From: Zoroaster sp. YZ-2022
Taxonomy: Eukaryota; Echinodermata; Asteroidea; Forcipulatida; Zoroasteridae
Assembly: GCA_029582265.1 (NCBI GenBank)
Contig: CM055827.1
Coordinates: 3,333,423-3,397,422, forward strand
DNA length: 64,000 bases
Direction of reading: 5' to 3'
Below, one piece after another: positions 1-10,559 of this stretch. The notes below the pieces were generated by a model. That model was not told the origin of the DNA. It searched no databases and saw only the letters and a program-made list of their open reading frames with translations. A program made the position numbers and the translations under genes. How positions within the stretch are numbered: position 1 is the stretch's first letter; the number at the start of each line of letters is the position of its first letter.

Positions 1-1175
1 ATGGATGATGGAAAAATCACTGCATTAGTTTTGTTAGACTTAAGCGCCGCTTTTGACACGGTCGATCACAAAATCCTTCTCTCCCGCCTTCAACATCATC
101 TTGGAATACATGACACAGCCCTGGATTGGTGTAAGTCCTACCTTTTAAATAGGCCTCAGCATGTTTGTATTGGTAACGCTATCTCCGAGCCTGTTATTCT
201 TGACTATTCTGTACCCCCCAAGGCTTCGTGCTCGGCCCACAGTGGTTTACTGTTTATACCTTTCCAGTTCGTGATATCATTTTGTAGTATAATTTAAACT
301 ACCATGTCTACGCTGATGACACGCAGCTTTACATTACTTTTAAATCTTCTCAAGAACCTGCCGATTCGTGCATTACAACACTGGAGAAATGTATTCAAGA
401 TATTCGTAGTTGGATGAGACAAAACTTCTTGAAATTGAACGACGAAAAAACATAATTTGTTCTATTTGGATCACGTCAGCAATTATCTAAAATTTCTCTT
501 TCATTTATTACAATTGGTGACTCGCAGATAACCCCCTCATCCAAAGCACGTAATTTGGGTGTTATATTTGACTCGACAATGACTTTAAAACCTCATATCT
601 CCAACATTGTTCGCATATCATCATTTCATATCAGAAATATTAGCCGAATAAGGAAATACTTGAATAAAAGTGCTGCTGAACAAATTATACATGCGTTTGT
701 CACATCACGGCTCGATAACGGGAATGCTCTCCTTTACGGTCTCCCGCAGAATCAAATATCTCGTCTTCAGCACATACAAAACACAGCAGCTCGTGTGTGT
801 TGTAATTTTGTCCAGAAAGTCATGCCATATCACGCCAATCTTGAAAGAACTGCACTGGCTTCCTGTTTCACAGAGAATTGTTTTTAAACTTATGCTAATT
901 GTTCACAAATCTTTAATAACATTGCTCCAATTTATATTTCTGAACTGCTTAAAGTCTACACTCCATCACGGAATTTGCGCTCCAGCAACATGTCACTCCT
1001 AAAGGAACCAGCTTCAAAACGGAACTGGGGTGATAGGTCTTTTTCTGTCGCGGCTCCGAGACTCTGGAATCATCTTCCAACTAAACTCAAATCTTGTCAT
1101 AGTATAACTAGATCTGTTTTTTCTTTGTTTCCGCGCCTTGAGCGCCTAGGAGGGTGGATATGTGCGCGCTACAAA
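1..1175 (+). pseudogene. CR1/L2-like LINE reverse transcriptase, 3' half, broken
   Basis: The window opens inside the reverse transcriptase of a non-LTR retrotransposon. The first frame reads the finger/palm motif LDLSAAFDTVDHKIL. The catalytic YADD box is at 309-320 in a different frame, the thumb region (LGVIFDSTMTLKPHI) at about 557-600, and the C-terminal signature AAPRLWNHLP near 1045-1080. These motifs are characteristic of the CR1/L2/Jockey group. At least two frame changes are needed to follow the protein, and a TAA at 453-455 sits where a Glu codon is expected, so this copy cannot make an active enzyme. It ends directly in a TTA-rich tail, as LINE 3' ends often do. The same sequence recurs at 36634-37812 with a longer 5' part. 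The clade assignment is by motif memory only. Confidence 0.85.
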
Positions 1176-1191
1176 TCTTTATTATTATTAC

Positions 1192-1231
<40 letters not shown>

Positions 1232-1502
1232 CTATTATTATTACTATTATTATTATTACTATTATTACTATTATTACTATTACTACTATTATTATTACTT
1301 TTACTACTATTACTACTATTATTATTACTTTTACTACTATTACTACTATTATTATTACTTTTACTACTATTATTATTACTTTTACTACTATTACTACTAT
1401 TATTATTACTTTTACTATTATTACTACTATTATTATTACTTTTACTATTACTACTACTATTATTATTACTTTTACTACTATTACTACTATTATTATTACT
1501 TT

Positions 1503-1534
<32 letters not shown>

Positions 1535-1580
1535 TTACTACTACTATTACTATTACTACTACTATTACTACTACTACTAC
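1176..1580. repeat. TTA/TAC/TTT trinucleotide microsatellite, LINE tail
   Basis: About 400 bp of TTA, CTA and TTT triplets follow the LINE 3' end. The block TTATTATTACTTTTACTACTA is repeated as an approximately 29-bp higher-order unit. Long Leu, Tyr or Val/Ile reading frames across it are artefacts of the triplet periodicity. The counterpart at 37813-38281 is about 65 bp longer, with more of the 29-bp blocks. Confidence 0.95.
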
Positions 1581-2307
1581 TGGAAAATGATGCAATTTTC
1601 AGAAATTTCTAGAAGTGAAGTGAAGAAGAAATCTCTAGTATTTTCTAGAAGGGATTAAAAACTATAAATACGGGCTGGTAGAGGATTTTAAATAGGACTT
1701 GAGCAAACCATTAAGACTTCGGTAACCAAGACTTGAAAACCACACTTCAGTGTACACCAGCTAGGACCTGTGATGGACACGACTCGTCTGTGGAGTGTTT
1801 TGAGAAAGTTCGTCTTGACCGAGTGAAGTGTCTGAGAGCTGAATTTAATTCCGGAAGAGACATTTTGTGAACTAAATCTAAAGTTCAGTATTTTGGGATT
1901 TCTTCTTTCCCATATTGTGTGTGACGGGAGTCGGCTTACGTCCCCGTGGTTTCGTCTATTTCCGGCCGTTTGTTGGAGGTGAATTCCCCACATCCAGCTC
2001 TATTTACACCGTGTCAGAGAACTGTTTTTGTGTCATTTTCGCTGGAGCCTGCTCAGTCCTCGCCCGTAAGATTTTCTTATTCAGTATAAGATCTTTTCTT
2101 ATGTACACTTGTTTACCCTAATCATTGTACGCTTGTTAAACCCCATCGATATTTGAAGCGGTTGATATTTTCATTATTAAATCACTTTGTTTCTTTGTTC
2201 TTTATATCAGTGTGACCTTGTTTGATTTCTTTGTTGCATCTGAGAAAATTCAGGCTTTTTGAGTAATTTGCATTCACGGATAGTTTGGAGTTTTTCGGAT
2301 CGTAACA
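1581..2307 (+). mobile_element. candidate solo LTR (or promoter fragment) with HSE and TATA box
   Basis: This 727-bp block starts TGGAAAATG and ends CGGATCGTAACA, so it has TG...CA ends. It lies between the TTA/TAC tail and an ATT microsatellite, as if inserted into the LINE tail. It holds a perfect three-unit heat-shock element, a TATA box and a GTAAGA splice-donor-like site near 2066. An alternative left boundary is TGTGACGGG near 1920. No coding frame or partner LTR is visible, and a target duplication cannot be judged because both flanks are low-complexity. The counterpart is 38282-39011. It could instead be a captured heat-shock promoter with its leader. Confidence 0.4.
1601..1670 (+). 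promoter_or_regulatory. heat-shock element cluster plus TATA box
   Basis: AGAAATTTCTAGAAG at 1601-1615 fits nGAAnnTTCnnGAAn exactly, the trimeric HSF1 binding site. A second half-element pair TTTCTAGAAG is at 1642-1651, and TATAAATA at 1663-1670. The spacing (HSE about 50 bp upstream of TATA) is like hsp70-type promoters. All three parts are unchanged in copy 2. Function is inferred from the motifs only. Confidence 0.6.
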
Positions 2308-2373
<66 letters not shown>

Positions 2374-2558
2374 ATTATTAATATTATTAATATTATTAAT
2401 ATTATTAATATTATTAATATTATTAATATTATTATTATTATTAATATTATTAATATTATTATTATTATTAATATTATTAATATTATTAATATTATTATTA
2501 ATATTATTATTAATATTAATATTAATATTATTAATATTATTAATAATATTAATAATAT
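2308..2558. repeat. ATT/AATATT microsatellite
   Basis: The tract starts as pure ATT and passes into TTAATATTA-type units. It follows the candidate LTR directly. The counterpart at 39012-39276 consists almost wholly of AATATT units, so the tract evolves fast. Confidence 0.95.
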
Positions 2559-2609
2559 GACGGTGACGACGGATGTATTGCTGATGGAGCAGTATTGTTA
2601 GTTCTTTAC

Positions 2610-3134
2610 CAGGCGCGGATCCAGGGGGTCCGCGGGGGCACGTGCCCCCCGGGTAAATTGAGTTAAAAAAAATAATAAAATAAAAAATAATAATAATTAG
2701 TTAGTCCACATTTCGTTTGCAATCGGTAGTCTGTGATTGGGTGCAAAGCAAGCAAGTCTGGTTTCTTGACCCGATTCCTCCACGTCTATAAATTGTTCCG
2801 TTTCGTCTGAAGAAGGGTTGGGGTACCGTGTGGAAATTACAATCGCCGATGTCAATTTACTGTCGGATTCTACGCCAGTACGCATAGGCCTGCGAAGTAC
2901 GATGAGTCTTGCAGCTGATCTGCCGATGGTTTTAACACAGGGCAAGGAACAGTATGAAATCAAGCCCTTTTCTTGAAAATTTAAACTGGACTGAATTAAA
3001 ACCAGAGAAAATTCCGGATAAATTAAAACTGAAGTCAAAACTGCAAATTAAATGCCAAAAATCGGGAGGGAGAAACTTATATTGTTGTAGTCATGACATC
3101 GCTAAAATAATGGCTAAAAATAATGGCTAAAACA

Positions 3135-3233
<99 letters not shown>

Positions 3234-3296
3234 TCCATATAATCTTGAAAACTTTTGCAAAAAGTCCAGGTGAAACTGGCCAGGAATCGCCTCAGA
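2610..3296 (-). mobile_element. truncated inverted copy of the CAGGCGCGGATCCAG DNA transposon
   Basis: It starts with CAGGCGCGGATCCAG and the GC-rich subterminal CACGTGCCCCCCGGG, the reverse complement of the right end of the element at 5883-7949. It then jumps directly to sequence that is the reverse complement of about 6020-6570. It stops at ...CGCCTCAGA (3296) without reaching the other terminus. It is therefore an internally deleted and truncated relative. A minus-strand frame of about 110 codons (2697-3038) is shared with the full element, but I do not recognise the protein. Confidence 0.75.
3138..3231. repeat. (TA)n dinucleotide microsatellite
   Basis: About 47 TA units lie inside the truncated transposon, at the same place where the full element (6110-6135) has only a short TA run. 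Counterpart: 39858-39950. Confidence 0.98.
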
Positions 3297-3493
3297 TAAG
3301 TGCCATTAAAACCTACAACAACAACATCTATGTACAAAATGTACATGTCGATGTACATGGTTGATCAGGTGCACGCTGTATGGTAGTTAATATAAAATTA
3401 ATATTTAATTTACAGACTTACATGTGCCGACGACAGGCCAACTTTATGGAATAATGGTGGGTCCCGTCAAAGAAAATTATGAAATGTTTCAGT

Positions 3494-3608
3494 CAGGGCC
3501 GTAGAGCGGGGGGGGGGGGGAGGTGACCAGTACTGGGTGTGACCTCCCAAATAATTTTTCAAAAATGTTTCCCCTTCCCCTTCCCACAAAATCCTGGCTA
3601 CGCCACTG
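3494..3608. mobile_element. 115-bp MITE with CAGTGGCGTAG-type ends
   Basis: The left end CAGGGCCGTAGAGCGGG and right end CTGGCTACGCCACTG are imperfect inverted repeats of the CAG...CTG type common in hAT MITEs. The 8 bp outside (GTTTCAGT and ATGTCAGT) match at 6 of 8, fitting a decayed target duplication. There is a poly-G run next to the left end. Confidence 0.6.
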
Positions 3609-4299
3609 ATGTCAGTCGGCAAATTGCCTTCCACACCCTAAAAGAAAGATTTATTGCAAAGGTGCCGAAATATTTCTGAAGGCTATGCCATAGTGGAACA
3701 CTCCCCGTACATGATAGTTATCGTGTAGATACATGTACATGACAGTTATACCTACATGATAAGAGCGGGATTTGTTTTTATTCATGTGGAGGTTATACGC
3801 TCCACAAAACATACAATTACCATATTTGTGCAATTTAAATCTACGTATCCATATTGTAACCCTATGATTAAGTAGCCACAAGCACCAATGCATATTTTTG
3901 TTCGATTCTGGCTTCGGTGAATAAAAAGGAACACAACTACCACCTGTTTTGACTATTACAAAATAAAAACTGTATATCTTCATACATGTTGCTGTTTCAA
4001 AAACATTAGCTGTGCATGAAATAATGTATGCATGTGTAGCACTTATTTAACACTGTACTTTCACCAAAGGCGTCAATCCTTTTATTTACACATACCCTAA
4101 AGTGTCCCCCTCTCCCCCAACACACACAAACACACTTTTTGAGTCCAGTTACAATCAAATTTGGACAACTTCCTTTGTATCACTTTGAATATATTACGTT
4201 TGAAAAAAATCCTGAACATTTCCAAAAAATCATATTTGTTTGTTTATCCGATTATTGGAAGGGTCTTTATATTTTGCTTGGGGGTGTAGGTATGGTGTT
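3609..4299. other. no recognisable feature
   Basis: AT-rich unique-looking DNA with short ACATGTAC and CACACA runs. Short frames here show no recognisable motif, and nothing supports a gene. Confidence 0.6.
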
Positions 4300-4690
4300 G
4301 GGCAGACGAGTAGCAGAGTACCAGTTTTTCATGAATACCAGTACCAGGACTTTTGTCATGAGTACAATCCGAGCAGACTTTCAACAGGGCATGGAATCGG
4401 TGTCCTAGTTTAAGATGAACACGGTGACTGAAAATTACTGGCTCATTAATTCAGCAGCAACGGTAATATGACCTTGTCATGTAGGGTGTTGTTTTCAGTC
4501 ACTGAGTTAATCTAAAACTAGCACTCCGATTCCATGCCCTGTTGATCGTGACGATATTGTCATGACTACGAGTACTTTTACATGAGTATAAGTACGGGTA
4601 TTTTGTCATGAGTACGAAAACATGTACGAATCACGAGTACTTAGTCATGAGTATAGTACGAGTTCTGGTTCATGTATTGGCCTTATTATA
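4300..4690. repeat. degenerate CATGAGTAC repeat cluster
   Basis: Many variants of GTCATGAGTACGAGTAC, each partly self-complementary through GTAC and CATG, occur on both sides of a hairpin MITE at 4382-4544. The MITE appears to have inserted into this older repeat. Counterpart: 41035-41405. Confidence 0.65.
4382..4544. mobile_element. hairpin MITE, copy a
   Basis: CAACAGGGCATGGAATCGG at the left is matched by its exact reverse complement at the right end. Inside, GTGACTGAAAA pairs with TTTTCAGTCAC, so most of the 163 bp folds into one long hairpin with a short loop. No coding capacity. A second copy in the same orientation is at 5478-5647. Confidence 0.75.
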
Positions 4691-5007
4691 ACATGTATTT
4701 TTGCACGAAACTGACTGAAAACATGGTTATGGGTATCCATACTGCATTTAGTATTCATTCATAATAAAATACTTCCATTTGGCTAATGTCTGTACTTGTA
4801 ATAATGACAGAATGTGTGCATGGCATTGATAAGTTGATTACAGCAGGACCATCCTTAATGTCATAGCGCCCATTCTCATGCTGGGACAGCCCATCTTTCT
4901 TCCAGCCTCGGTTTGGACTTGTGGACTTGTGGTTGTGGAAGAAAATGAAGAGGTGTGATAATCAAAGGTATATACGAAGCTCTGTAAGTGCCATCCGACT
5001 TGTTGAG

Positions 5008-5160
5008 ATCCTGAGATAATTTATCTCAGGATGACGACATCATCAACGTAAGATGACGACATCCCGACATAATTTCTCAGGATGTCGAAATTCTGAAATT
5101 AGGATGTCGTCTTCCCAAGATAATTTATCGATGGATGTCGACATCCCGAAAGCTTCAACT
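5008..5160. repeat. palindromic repeat cluster (ATCCTGAGATAA arms)
   Basis: At 5008-5032, ATCCTGAGATAA, a single T and TTATCTCAGGAT form a perfect 12-bp-arm palindrome. Downstream, variants of GATGACGACATC and GATGTCGACATC repeat with decayed copies of the palindrome. Counterpart: 41733-41880. Confidence 0.75.
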
Positions 5161-5477
5161 GACTTAAATTTCGATCCGCAAAGCCCGAAAACGATGAAAG
5201 AGCACCACAATTTAATAGAATTGTTTAACGCGCTGGTTAAAATACTATGACTCCATGAAAGAATTGCTTTTGTGCGAACAACTTTTGAATTGTTTCAGCA
5301 ACATTTGGCCTTATTTCTTAAAGAGCATAAACCCCCTAATGTTGTGGAAATGGCGCATCTCGCTGAACAAGATTCAGATGTTTATGGTACCTTGGTTCAT
5401 TTCCGACCAATCGTAATTAACTGGAATCACTTTTACTTTTTAAATTTAAATTTATCGTCACGATCAGAGCAGACTTT
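5161..5477. other. no recognisable feature
   Basis: No gene or repeat recognised. The final bases (ATCGTCACGATCA, 5455-5467) resemble the outer flank on the other side of the following hairpin MITE, so the element may extend slightly leftward. Confidence 0.5.
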
Positions 5478-5647
5478 CAACAGGGCATGGAATCAGTGTC
5501 CTAATTTACGATGAACACATGCACAGTGACTGAAAATTAATGGCTCATTTATGCAACAGCAATGGTAATATGACCTTATCACGTGGGAAATTATTTACAG
5601 TCACTGAGTTAATCTAAAACCGGCACTCTGATTTCCATGCCCTGTTG
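5478..5647. mobile_element. hairpin MITE, copy b
   Basis: Same family and orientation as 4382-4544: CAACAGGGCATGGAATC on the left, its near reverse complement on the right, and GTGACTGAAAA internally. Both copies are followed by GTGACGATATT, so this could be part of the element. Confidence 0.75.
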
Positions 5648-6944
5648 ATTGTGACGATATTAACCCTTTAAGGGAAATCTTTCTTTTTCTCCAAACCCTT
5701 TGCGAATTCATCGTTTTCTTTGAATGCGACCAAAATAAGTCAATGCAGCTTACCCCGCTACAAGTTGAGTACAATACTATTGTTACGAATCTTACCCTTT
5801 GATTTTGATAAATATAAGCACCCTCTATTTCACTTCTTCCACTTCCAATATTTTGCTTACGATGAAATTTCTAGTCCTCTAACAGGTGCGGATCCAGGAA
5901 TTTTTTAGACGGGGGGCACACTCAACACGGACAAATGCGAGCGCGACCGCGAAGCCCTTACAGCGTAGGGTCCAGGGCCTGCTTAAGGGCCCCGGAAAAT
6001 TTTGGATTCTGGATGCTCTGTGGTGCAATCTGAGGCGATTCCTGGCCAGTTTCACCTGACTTTTTTTGCAAAGGTTTTCAAGATTATATGGAGAATATAT
6101 ATCAGATAGATATATATATATATATATATATATATCATTATTTTAGCCATTATTTTTAGCCATTATTTTAGCAATGTTATGACTACAACAATATAAGTTT
6201 CTCCCTCCCCGATTTTTGGCATTTAATTTGCAGTTTTTGACTTCAGTTTGAATTCATCCGGAATTTTTCTTGGTTTTAATTCAGTCCAGTTTAAATTTTC
6301 AAGAAAAGGGCTTGATTTCATACTGTTCCTTGCCCTGTGTTAAAACCATCGGCAGATCAGCTGCAAGACTCATCGTACTTCGCAGGCCTATGCGTACTGG
6401 CGTAGAATCCGACAGTAAATTGACATCGGCGATTGTAATTTCCACACGGTACCCCGACCCTTCTTCATACGAAACGGAACAATTTATAGACGTGGAGCAA
6501 TCGGGTCAAGAAACCAGACTAGCTTGCTTTGCACCCGATCACAGACTGCCGATTGCAAAAAAATGTAGACTCACTAATAAGTATTTTGAAAAAGTCACTA
6601 TAATCATCATTGGAAATTGATACAAAAATCCACTTTTCTCAATAATGACAGTACACCAAACTGAAGGCGCTGTTCACCTTAGATGGTGGCTTTATTTTTA
6701 CTCTTCACCCTTAATTTTAATCCTTTTTATCAACCTTTTATGAGACACATCCTTGGATTTTTTTATCACCGAAGCTTCTGTGGAAAATCAAATATAATAT
6801 AAAAGACACTGCAATCAATTAATTGCCATAATGAGGCTGTGTTAAACTTTATGAAATCATCTCCATTAACTAAATTCGTGGAGGAAAATTGTCTTCAAGA
6901 ATGGGTTGACTAAAATAAATCAATCAGTTCCTCAGAAGATTGCT

Positions 6945-7137
6945 AAGGGCTAACCGAGACTGGCCTGAAAGTCCATCGAAAGAAATTATACTTCACACTG
7001 GTTGAACCACATCTTTGATATGGGAGCACTGCTTGGAATCCCCATATCACAAAAACATCTCTTCGCTTGAAAGAGTCCAGAGACGAGCTGGCGTTCAGGC
7101 GGCAAGACCTGCCTGTCGAACTTACGGCAGAAGTCAG
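6945..7137 (+). pseudogene. LINE reverse transcriptase relic inside the DNA transposon
   Basis: Joining frames across small indels, the region reads like the C-terminal reverse-transcriptase segment of Jockey/CR1 elements. A recognisable LERVQRRAG block (about 7065-7092) follows traces of the usual LVRPHLEYG-type motif near 6990-7025. Several frame changes are needed. Copy 2 (43683-43875) is slightly better preserved. Confidence is limited because the match is short. Confidence 0.5.
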
Positions 7138-7141
7138 TTGC

Positions 7142-7233
7142 TTTAAACGTCGACTTTCTGCCGTGTCTAATTCAAATAATGTAAATTTTTGGGTCATTAT
7201 TTGAATTAGATACGCAAAAGTTCGGCGTTTGAA
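7142..7233. repeat. imperfect hairpin, about 40-bp arms
   Basis: The left arm ends CTAATTCAAATAATG and the right arm starts CATTATTTGAATTAGA, with a 13-bp loop. Outward the arms continue to pair imperfectly up to TTTAAACGTCGAC / GGCGTTTGAA. It may be the foldback of a short element or a transcribed structure. Counterpart: 43893-43987. Confidence 0.7.
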
Positions 7234-8185
7234 ACGAACCTATAAACAAAACTTACTAACTAGTAACTAACGGAGAGATGATACGACCATAATTTTGTTG
7301 AGATGCATCACAGCCTTGCATTCAAGGCTATATTCACTACAAAGGAATTTGGCAAGGAGCCCAGATAATTAAGCTGCTCAAACGAAGTATACTACGTGAT
7401 GTACTTTGGTCAAAAGAACGTTCGTGGTTTTGGGTACCAATTTCAACGATCAAAAAAAATAATACATGGTTTCATTACTGGACATGATGGCACTGGATAT
7501 TTATTAATTGAAAAGAATGTTTCCGTTTAGGCCACTCAAAAAGGATTTTGGCAAAACTAGCAAATCATTCAGTCAAGTGATCAATTGTTTCCCGCTGGCT
7601 GTGGCCATTTAACCGGTAATAAACTCCCCCAAGAGAAATTAGATGTTGAGATGGAGAGTTGAAATCCCGAGCTCCGGGAAATACTTCAGTTTTCTCTCAA
7701 AAGGGGTTTCAGTTCCATGGCATGATTGATAACCTTTTTTCTTGTTGCATTTTTCAGTATTTATTTTATGCCAAAGTAGACACAGCAGATGTTTAATATT
7801 GTCGCCTGGTATTTTTGTTTAGGCTTCTCCTCCTTTTCTCTGACCTCCCCCTTTTTTCCCTTTTTTTTCCTCCTTTTTTTTCCCTTTTTTTTTTTACTCA
7901 ATTTACCCGGGGGGCACGTGCCCCCGCCCCCCCCCTGGATCCGCGCCTGTCTAATTCCCAGGGTTTGTTTCCCCGGACCCTCGATTGTCCGCTATGAATA
8001 TGCAATCCATACAAGGCCGCTACATTTGCTCATGCATATCCAACGCAATGCATAATGCAACACCAGCGAGGCCTTGCGTGCGTGCCACACCCTCCCGCCG
8101 TGGCTTGGAGCCGTCCTTTGGACTTAGGTATATTTTTCTCCTACTTTCCTCGGTTCCACCCTACACGCCGAACACAGTTCGTGGG

Positions 8186-9054
8186 TGTAGCAACCAAACA
8201 GTCACCGTGACTGACCCGCTCCGTCATAGGCCTTGGTCCGTGTGCCGTGCTCCCATGCGCTACCGCTGCTCCACTCATGCAATAACAGCACCCCAGTAAG
8301 CGTACCCCTTGACACACCCTCCTTTCTGGTTGTCACTCACTTTACTTTCGTCAAATACTTTCCTTATATGGAACAAGGACCTGTTGTATACCCTGATTTT
8401 GCACGTTTCTACACTTAGACGCGAAAGGCAAGCTTCTCATTGGCTAAGACGCTAAACTAGGCTAATATTTTATTCATTCCTAGGCCCCAGATTTCTATAT
8501 AAACCCAGAGATTTCCTGATCTCGGGGAAGTGCGGTTCCGAATGATATCTGCGCGACTCAATCCGATCCATGACAGTGCGGTATACCGAAATATTACAGT
8601 CCAGTGCCTTGTTCGTTGAACCAATGGTGCAGTGCGTCGATATGACCATTGGTTCGCCTAGCTAGTGCGGTCTGATACACCTCTGGCCCCAATCCAGACA
8701 CCCCCGTAGTCAAGCCCTGGTGGTCCCCGTCGTCGAGACCGACCAGCCGTCCGTCTCCGGTGTAGCAGTGCCCGTAACCGTATACCGGTGACAAGCCGCA
8801 CGAACGAATGATGGTCCTGGCTGTATCCGATCCCTTTGTAGTTGGTATTACTCCATACACCATTCGGAACTCGTATGTCTAACTATTAAGTCTAATTACT
8901 GAACTACGCTACCACTCTTTTTATATGTCATTAGTGCCTTTTATTGTTGTCAAATACAAAGAATTTAATAAACCAACCCCATTTCATTTGTCACAACAAA
9001 GTTTGTGTCCGCCCTATTTTGTTGACCCACAGTAGTATAGAGAATGCAATAACA
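8186..9054 (+). mobile_element. 5' LTR of Ty3/Gypsy element A
   Basis: The LTR runs from TGTAGC to AATAACA and is followed at once by TGGTGGCTGGCGGTGGGATA, a tRNA-primer-site-like sequence of the form common in Ty3/Gypsy elements. It contains a TATA box (TATATAAA, 8496-8503) and an AATAAA signal (8967-8972) in the order expected for U3-R-U5. No second copy follows the integrase, so boundaries rest on motif logic and on copy 2 (44959-45842). Copy 1 has many 1-3 bp losses relative to copy 2, for example at the very start. Confidence 0.65.
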
Positions 9055-9267
9055 CTGGTGGCTGGCGGTGGGATACAAACTTTAACGCTCTATCGATATG
9101 AGAACTTTTATGAACACTTATAGTTATATGTAAACCCCGGCACGACTATAATGCCAATGTTAGTCAGTCTGTTAGAAGAAGCACCAACGCCTTCACTGCA
9201 CGTATCAATGAACAATAGTCTATGACCTTCTAGTCTCCATTTCCAGTATAGTGTACCCAAAATCACC
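9055..9267 (+). other. element A leader between LTR and gag
   Basis: Untranslated leader starting with the primer-binding-site-like TGGTGGCTGGCGGTGGG. The gag start ATG is at 9268 in the context CACCATGC. Confidence 0.55.
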
Positions 9268-10480
9268 ATGCCGAAAAAGTTTCGTAAATCACGTAGGCTT
9301 AATGCCTCAGCAGAAGCCGGCGACCTTGAAACGTCATTTGCGTCTGTGTCACTAGGCAGTGACGAGATGACCCAGCTGGAGACCCTCAGAGAAGAGCTAA
9401 AGCAGGCAGAGAAACGTGCAGTGGAGGCCGAGCAAAGGGCAGCAGCACTAAGTCGAGTGCGCCCTCTCTGGCTGGGATACCCCCGTCTCAATCCGACAAA
9501 TCACCGGCGCTCACCGATGACTCCCCGTACCCAGACCCCCATTTTCAAGTTCCCCAGAGTCAAGAACATCATGAATGAACTCTTAGACAAACCAGTGTCA
9601 CCAGCACCGTGCCCACATCCAAGAAAATGTTTGATGTTCCTTGCCTAGGCAAGGTGAATTCAACAGTACAATGGCATGGGAAGGATTCATCCGTCCCTTC
9701 ATGGGCCTACAGAGGTCTGCGGATGGTCTGCAAGTTTCGCCTCGTCAGCAGCCTCAAAGGGAAAGCTGCTGAATTTGTCTTCAACAACTTGATCCAACAA
9801 CTTGATCCAACAACTTGATCCATCCACCGTTGAGGACTTCTCTGTAGTGATGCGGTTTACCGCTTTTACGGAGTAAACAATCCAGATCCAGATCCAGATC
9901 CAGAACTAGCGTCGCTCTGGAAAGCCGGTTTGCCGAACGCCTCCCCAGAACAGCTTGCTCTGCTCAAAGCAAGAAATTTCTGCCCAAAGACAGCCTGACC
10001 GAGTATGTTGCAGACATACGCCGCCTAGTGATGCAAAGGGTATCCCAGCAGATGCTGGCACACGAGAAAGTATCACCCTCCGTCACTTTTTCAAGGGGCT
10101 CCTGACCAACAAACTGTAGTGTCCATTGGAATGACAAACCGAGGAGGCGAGGACGGCCGTGTGAAAATTTCATGAGTTTGTGGGAAAGCGTAAACCCGGC
10201 TAAAATTCCTCTCCGTGTCCATGCCGTCCAAGCCGCAAACCAAGCCCCATCCTCCAAAGCCCCAGTAACAGAGACCGACTATGTTACTCAAAAACAAATA
10301 TCCCAGTTCACAGAAAATATCGACCGCCGACTAACCAGAATAGTTCGATTAATTAATAATTAAAAAATAAAAATGGTGCACAGTCAAAGGCGACCAATGT
10401 GGCCTGCTATAGCTGTGGCGAACTCGGCCACTTTGCCAACAGTTGCCCCCAACATGCGGCGAAGAAAGAGCCGACCGCTA
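9268..10480 (+). pseudogene. element A Gag (coiled coil, capsid-like, CCHC knuckle), frameshifted
   Basis: Gag packages the element RNA in cytoplasmic particles. The start at 9268 gives a basic N-terminus followed by a Glu/Arg/Ala-rich coiled-coil-like stretch (about residues 32-66). Capsid-like sequence follows in several frames up to about 10200. A CCHC zinc knuckle of the form CysXXCysXXXGlyHisXXXXCys is at about 10402-10446 (CYSCGELGHFANSC). At least four indels separate the pieces, and a GATCCA run (about 9884-9904) adds a short tandem repeat. Copy 2 (46056-47275) needs fewer frame changes. Element A encodes its domains in the usual Ty3/Gypsy order. Confidence 0.75.
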
Positions 10481-10559
10481 CCCAACCCCCACAAAGGAAA
10501 ACTAGAAGGACCGTGCCGTCCGGCTGGCATCGGTCCAACCCTCGTGTGAACACTCCATT

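Larger units (their letters stand above)
5883..7949 (+). mobile_element. non-autonomous DNA transposon (CAGGCGCGGATCCAG ends, 5-bp target duplication)
   Basis: The left end CAGGTGCGGATCCAG (5883-5897) and right end CTGGATCCGCGCCTG (7935-7949) are 15-bp terminal inverted repeats with one mismatch. Both sides are flanked by TCTAA (5878-5882 and 7950-7954), fitting a 5-bp target duplication. CAG...CTG ends are hAT-like, and some hAT groups are reported to make 5-bp duplications, but no transposase is recognisable. Inside are GC-rich subterminal DNA, a short TA run, an unrecognised frame of about 100 codons (6270-6620) and a LINE relic. Full counterpart: 42626-44712. Confidence 0.75.

Noticed and set aside
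1154..1658. Long reading frames of Leu, Tyr, Thr/Ile or Val/Ile
   Set aside because: They arise from triplet microsatellite periodicity in every frame, as also at 37742-38359.
2610..7949. One 5.3-kb transposon bounded by the inverted CAGGCGCGGATCCAG ends at 2610 and 7949
   Set aside because: The outer flanks TTCTTTAC and TCTAATTC do not match, whereas TCTAA flanks 5883 and 7949, and 2610-3296 is a separate truncated copy.
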